Shown here piece by piece: positions 60,391 through 64,000 of a DNA stretch of 64,000 bases (positions within the stretch are counted from its first letter, which is position 1; the number at the start of each line of letters is the position of its first letter). The stretch lies in contig NZ_JARYGY010000003.1 in assembly GCF_029906345.1 (NCBI RefSeq), forward strand, positions 248,001 through 312,000, read 5' to 3'. Source of the stretch: Aquimarina mycalae. GTDB lineage: Bacteria > Bacteroidota > Bacteroidia > Flavobacteriales > Flavobacteriaceae. The position numbers and the translations under genes were made by a program. The notes under the pieces are model-generated. The model ran no database searches and was not told the DNA's origin. It was given only the letters and a program-made list of their open reading frames with translations.

Positions 60391-62244
60391 TTATTCTTCT
60401 ACTGCGTCTAATTCCACCTTTAAGTTTTCTATAATAAACTCTTGTCTACTTGGTGTGTTTTTCCCCATATAAAAAGACAACAGTTCTTCTATAGACTTAT
60501 CTTTATCCAGCATTACTGGATCCAAGCGAATGTCTTCACCTATAAAATGTACAAATTCATCTGGTGATATTTCTCCCAGCCCTTTAAATCGAGTGATTTC
60601 TGGTTTACCAGATAACTTATTAATTGCATCCCTTCTTTCTTGTTCAGAATAACAATAGATTGTTTCTTTTTTATTTCGCACTCTAAAAAGTGGTGTTTGT
60701 AAAATGTACAAATGTCCTTCTTTAATCACCTCAGGAAAAAACTGTAGAAAGAATGTGATTAACAGCAATCGAATATGCATTCCATCCACATCGGCATCAG
60801 TAGCAATAACAATATTATTATACCTAAGATCTTCTAGAGATTCTTCAATATTTAGCGCAGCTTGTAATAGATTGAATTCTTCATTTTCATACACAATTTT
60901 CTTACTCATATTATAGCTGTTTAGTGGTTTCCCACGTAAGCTAAAAACAGCTTGTGTATTTACATCCCTTGATTTGGTAATAGATCCACTTGCAGAATCT
61001 CCCTCTGTAATAAACAAGGTACTTTCCAGATTTCGGTCTTTTTTACTATCGGTAAGATGTACACGGCAATCTCTTAGTTTTTTATTATGTAAACTTGCCT
61101 TTTTTGCACGTTCGCGAGCTAGTTTACGAATCCCAGATAAATCTTTACGTTCTCGTTCTGCTTGTAATATCTTTCGTTGGATACTCTCCGCTACGTCAGA
61201 ATTCTTATGCAAAAAGTTATCTAGTTTTGTTTTTACAAAGTCATTAATAAAAGTTCGTACCGTTGGCAGTTTTCCACCCATTTCGGTTGATCCGAGTTTG
61301 GTTTTGGTTTGACTCTCAAAAACTGGCTCCATTACTTTAATACTTATAGCAGATACTATAGATTTACGAATATCACTAGCTTCATAGTTTTTACCATAAA
61401 ACTCTCTTATCGTTTTTACAACTGCTTCTCGGAATGCCGCTTGATGTGTACCTCCTTGCGTGGTATGTTGTCCATTAACAAAAGAGTGATACTCCTCGCT
61501 ATACTGAGTCTTACTATGTGTAATAGCTATTTCTATATCTTCTCCTAACAAATGAATAATAGGATATAGTCGATCATCTTCATTAATATTATCCGATAGC
61601 AGGTCTTTAAGTCCATTTTCCGAAAAATATTTTTCACCATTAAAAATTATGGTTAATCCAGGATTTAGATACACATAATTTTTAAGCATCTTGGCTACAT
61701 ATTCTGTACGGTACTTAAAGTGTTTAAAAATAGTGTCATCTGGTACAAATGAAACTTTTGTACCTCTTCTACGAGAAGTTTCACCTAATGTATCCTGATT
61801 TGTAAGGTTTCCTTTTTCAAATTCTGCAGAAGCCGATTTACCATCACGTGTAGATTCTACTCTAAAATAAGTCGACAAAGCATTTACTGCTTTGGTACCA
61901 ACCCCATTTAATCCTACGGATTTTTTAAAAGCTCTGGAATCGTACTTACCACCAGTATTCATTTTAGATACCACATCCACTACTTTACCTAATGGAATTC
62001 CTCGGCCATAATCTCTTACAATTACTTTATCACCTTGAATGGATATTTCAATAGTCTTACCAGCACCCATGACATATTCATCAATAGAATTGTCTAATAC
62101 TTCTTTTAGTAAAATATAGATTCCATCATCTGCAGAAGATCCATCTCCGAGTTTACCAATATACATTCCAGGACGCATACGGATATGCTCTTTCCAATCG
62201 AGGGATCGTATATTATCTTCGGTATATTTAGTTTCCTTACTCAT
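60391..62244 (-). CDS. parE: DNA topoisomerase IV subunit B
   Basis: 617 residues from the ATG at 62244 (an upstream GTG would add 13). GHKL ATPase motifs: [33 protein letters not shown] and [17 protein letters not shown]; the TOPRIM domain shows [19 protein letters not shown] and [20 protein letters not shown]. It supplies ATPase energy to ParC. The gap to parC is 35 bases, so the two form an operon. Confidence 0.95.
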   Translation of the reverse strand: MSKETKYTEDNIRSLDWKEHIRMRPGMYIGKLGDGSSADDGIYILLKEVLDNSIDEYVMGAGKTIEISIQGDKVIVRDYGRGIPLGKVVDVVSKMNTGGKYDSRAFKKSVGLNGVGTKAVNALSTYFRVESTRDGKSASAEFEKGNLTNQDTLGETSRRRGTKVSFVPDDTIFKHFKYRTEYVAKMLKNYVYLNPGLTIIFNGEKYFSENGLKDLLSDNINEDDRLYPIIHLLGEDIEIAITHSKTQYSEEYHSFVNGQHTTQGGTHQAAFREAVVKTIREFYGKNYEASDIRKSIVSAISIKVMEPVFESQTKTKLGSTEMGGKLPTVRTFINDFVKTKLDNFLHKNSDVAESIQRKILQAERERKDLSGIRKLARERAKKASLHNKKLRDCRVHLTDSKKDRNLESTLFITEGDSASGSITKSRDVNTQAVFSLRGKPLNSYNMSKKIVYENEEFNLLQAALNIEESLEDLRYNNIVIATDADVDGMHIRLLLITFFLQFFPEVIKEGHLYILQTPLFRVRNKKETIYCYSEQERRDAINKLSGKPEITRFKGLGEISPDEFVHFIGEDIRLDPVMLDKDKSIEELLSFYMGKNTPSRQEFIIENLKVELDAVEE

Positions 62245-62646
62245 AAAATTTTGGGTAGAATGCTTGCTAATATAAGCTTTCACTTACAGAATTAAAATAG
62301 TCATACTACAAAGTAATTAACAATTCTAAAAAGGTTTTTGTTGATTATTTGGCACACAGTAGATTGAAGAGTTATATGGTCTTCTTTTACCATCAAAATA
62401 AGTTCTAAATACACTGTACTGATATATTACAGTTGTTTTTCTATATTGCCACAAGAGTATAAAATTATTGCTTTTGTATTGATTATATTTTTTTATTTAA
62501 AATAGACGTTTTTATAGTTTTCAATACATAAACACAACATAATTAACTCAATACACGATTAAAAATTTTAAATATACAATCAATCAGTTTCGACAAAAAA
62601 AGATATCTATAAAAGTCCTCTTATTTTACATTAAAATCTTCTCAAT
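62245..62646. other. Gene-free stretch between parE and a GNAT gene
   Basis: About 400 AT-rich bases. I see no gene, no clear hairpin and no full promoter match; it holds the starts of two divergent units. Confidence 0.5.
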
Positions 62647-63102
62647 ATGAAATTTAGAAAAGCAACCAAAAAAGATCTCCCAACCATTATAGAAATGATT
62701 GCTGATGATCCATTAGGAAAAACAAGAGAGCGCTTTCAAACACCATTACCAATGGAGTATTTAAAAGCTTTTAAACAAATAGATGCTGATCAAAATCAAG
62801 AATTAATTGTATTAGAAAATGAAGACTCTGAAATTATAGGAACATTGCAATTAACCTTTATTCAATATTTAACGTATCGTGGAGGAATCAGAGCTCAAAT
62901 TGAAGCGGTAAGAGTTAGAAAAGATCAAAGAGGGCTTGGAATTGGAAAAGCAATGTTTACATGGGCAATTGAGAGATCCAAAGAACGAAATGCACATTTA
63001 CTTCAGTTAACAACAGATAAAAAGAGGCCTAAAGCAATTAATTTTTATAAAGAATTAGGATTTATAGATTCTCATGAAGGAATGAAGATACATTTTAAAT
63101 AA
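62647..63102 (+). CDS. GNAT family N-acetyltransferase
   Basis: 151 residues. FRKATKKDLPTIIEMIADDP at the start, LQLTFIQYLTYRGGIRAQIE, then VRVRKDQRGLGIGKAMFTWA with the acetyl-CoA loop RGLGIG, and NFYKELGFIDSHEG. Members of this group resemble aminoglycoside or small-molecule acetyltransferases; the substrate is unknown. The next gene, another GNAT, starts 28 bases later. Confidence 0.92.
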   Translation: MKFRKATKKDLPTIIEMIADDPLGKTRERFQTPLPMEYLKAFKQIDADQNQELIVLENEDSEIIGTLQLTFIQYLTYRGGIRAQIEAVRVRKDQRGLGIGKAMFTWAIERSKERNAHLLQLTTDKKRPKAINFYKELGFIDSHEGMKIHFK

Positions 63103-63130
63103 AAATAATTTTATATTGGTAATTAAAACG

Positions 63131-63577
63131 ATGAAATATCAAATAGATAATATTAATAAAACAGAATACCCAGAAGTTGTAGATGTATGGGAATCTTCAG
63201 TTAGAGCCACTCATCACTTTCTAAAAGAAGAGGATATTGCGTATTTCAAGCCTTTAATTCTGAATACTTATCTAGATGCCGTAACATTAAGATGTATTAG
63301 AAATGAGCACAAAAAAATAATTGGTTTTATGGGAGTAGCAGATCAAAATTTAGAAATGTTATTCATTCTTCCCGAATATAGAGGAAATAGCATAGGCAAA
63401 ACATTAGTAGAACATGCTGTTCAGCAACTAGATATTATAAAAGTAGATGTAAATGAACAAAATGAGCAAGCAATTGGGTTTTATGAACATTATGGATTTG
63501 AAACAATTGGTCGTTCTGAACTAGATTCTTCTGGAAAACCTTATCCAATTTTACATATGAAACTAAACCACAAATAA
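63131..63577 (+). CDS. GNAT family N-acetyltransferase, YjaB-like
   Basis: 148 residues from the ATG at 63131 (a TTG five codons upstream is less likely). WESSVRATHHFLKEEDIAYF, FMGVADQNLEMLFILPEYRG and NSIGKTLVEHAVQQL with the acetyl-CoA loop, then VDVNEQNEQAIGFYEHYGFE. This resembles the YjaB group. It is distinct from the neighbouring GNAT, not a recent copy. Confidence 0.91.
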   Translation: MKYQIDNINKTEYPEVVDVWESSVRATHHFLKEEDIAYFKPLILNTYLDAVTLRCIRNEHKKIIGFMGVADQNLEMLFILPEYRGNSIGKTLVEHAVQQLDIIKVDVNEQNEQAIGFYEHYGFETIGRSELDSSGKPYPILHMKLNHK

Positions 63578-63679
63578 CGATTTATATGATGCTCACCTAA
63601 GCAACAAGCAAAAATCCATACATACAAACACATTGGATATCACAACAATTCAAAACACCTTTTCCAACATACCCAAATT

Positions 63680-64000
63680 ATGAACACAAAAATCGCCTAC
63701 ATTACCGATATTCATCTAGATGAACAATTTACTACTGATCAAGGAATAGATGCTCGCAAAAATTGGCAAACCATCTTAAAAGATATTACTGATAAAGAAA
63801 TTGATGAAATCATTTTTGGAGGAGATATAGGCAAAGAATCTGCAAACAAGTGGTTTTTTGAATCATTACGTGCATACAATATTGCTATTTCTTTAGGGAA
63901 TCATGATTCTTTTAATGAAGTTACACAACACTATGACAATCGTATTGATAAGACGCAAACCGAGTTATACTATACTCAGGAAAGAGGTTTTTACAAATTC
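63680..64000 (+). CDS. Metallophosphoesterase (start only; cut by window end)
   Basis: The frame from the ATG at 63680 runs through the window end (107 codons). It begins MNTKIAYITDIHLDEQFTTD, with the metal-ligand motifs ITDIHLD, FGGDIG and LGNHDS of calcineurin-like phosphoesterases. The C-terminal half, including the GHTH-type motif, lies outside. It is 102 bases after the second GNAT gene on the same strand. Confidence 0.88.
   Translation, partial: MNTKIAYITDIHLDEQFTTDQGIDARKNWQTILKDITDKEIDEIIFGGDIGKESANKWFFESLRAYNIAISLGNHDSFNEVTQHYDNRIDKTQTELYYTQERGFYKF

Noticed and set aside
1-64000. Search for rRNA, tRNA, CRISPR arrays, insertion sequences and attachment sites
   Set aside because: None could be recognised by eye; a short tRNA in an AT-rich gap could have been missed, and a tRNA search program on the full window would settle it.

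Overview
The window is AT-rich chromosomal DNA from a member of the Bacteroidetes, most likely a marine Flavobacteriaceae (Aquimarina-like; the genus is only an impression). The signs are a fused lpxC-fabZ gene in an lpxD / lpxC-fabZ / lpxA lipid A operon, a PorX-type regulator of the type IX secretion system (T9SS), a secreted nuclease-like protein with a T9SS sorting tail, menaquinone genes, parE/parC-type topoisomerase IV genes, and repeated promoter elements of the Bacteroidetes type (TTG, about 17-23 bases, TAnnTTTG). I see no rRNA, tRNA, CRISPR array, insertion sequence, phage or plasmid gene. Most of the window looks like vertically inherited housekeeping DNA with small accessory clusters.

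Layout. 1-4.2 kb (minus): HD phosphohydrolase, lpxD, lpxC-fabZ, lpxA (cut by the window edge). 4.4-9.2 kb (plus): porX, tsaE, a small secreted protein overlapping a membrane protein gene, alanine dehydrogenase, a DUF4258 protein. 9.2-14.4 kb: accessory genes, including a divergent flavin-oxidase / MocR regulator pair, a PD40 lipoprotein and a Qnr-like pentapeptide protein. 14.4-19.6 kb: proline dehydrogenase divergent from aroB, then an SLC13 transporter. 19.7-27.5 kb (plus): uvrA, a LOG-family protein, a T9SS-exported EEP-fold protein, and a peptidase-like protein fused to a beta-barrel. 28.7-31.2 kb: fused E1 alpha/beta of a branched-chain 2-oxoacid dehydrogenase. 31.2-38.9 kb (minus): a pair of coiled-coil membrane paralogues, menB, CvfB, DUF2853, menD, menF and a hotdog thioesterase. 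38.9-41.8 kb (plus): TetR regulator, two alpha/beta hydrolases and a secreted JAMM-like protein. 41.8-49.3 kb: small accessory genes, a methyltransferase, a large PLP enzyme, and an AraC regulator beside a double-ABM-domain secreted protein. 49.6-54.0 kb (minus): ppc, an Lrp regulator and an M14 carboxypeptidase. 54.4-57.6 kb (plus): an XRE-type regulator, a lipoprotein, TerC, PhnA and an aspzincin-like metallopeptidase. 57.7-62.2 kb (minus): parE-parC. 62.6-64 kb (plus): two GNAT acetyltransferases and the start of a metallophosphoesterase.

The features that best repay a second look are regulatory or domain-level. Four copies of TTTACA-N2-TGTAAA lie around an XRE regulator that appears to lack a normal start codon. 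Operator-like palindromes sit inside the menB promoter and directly upstream of the DUF2853 promoter. A terminator-like 30-base palindrome lies inside a membrane-protein gene, and a long stem-loop separates porX from tsaE. At the protein level there is an M1-peptidase-like/beta-barrel fusion that has lost its zinc site, two possible metallo-hydrolases (aspzincin-like and JAMM-like), and a tandem paralogue pair that shares a membrane anchor but carries different C-terminal domains. I do not see a clear multi-gene defence or other undescribed system.
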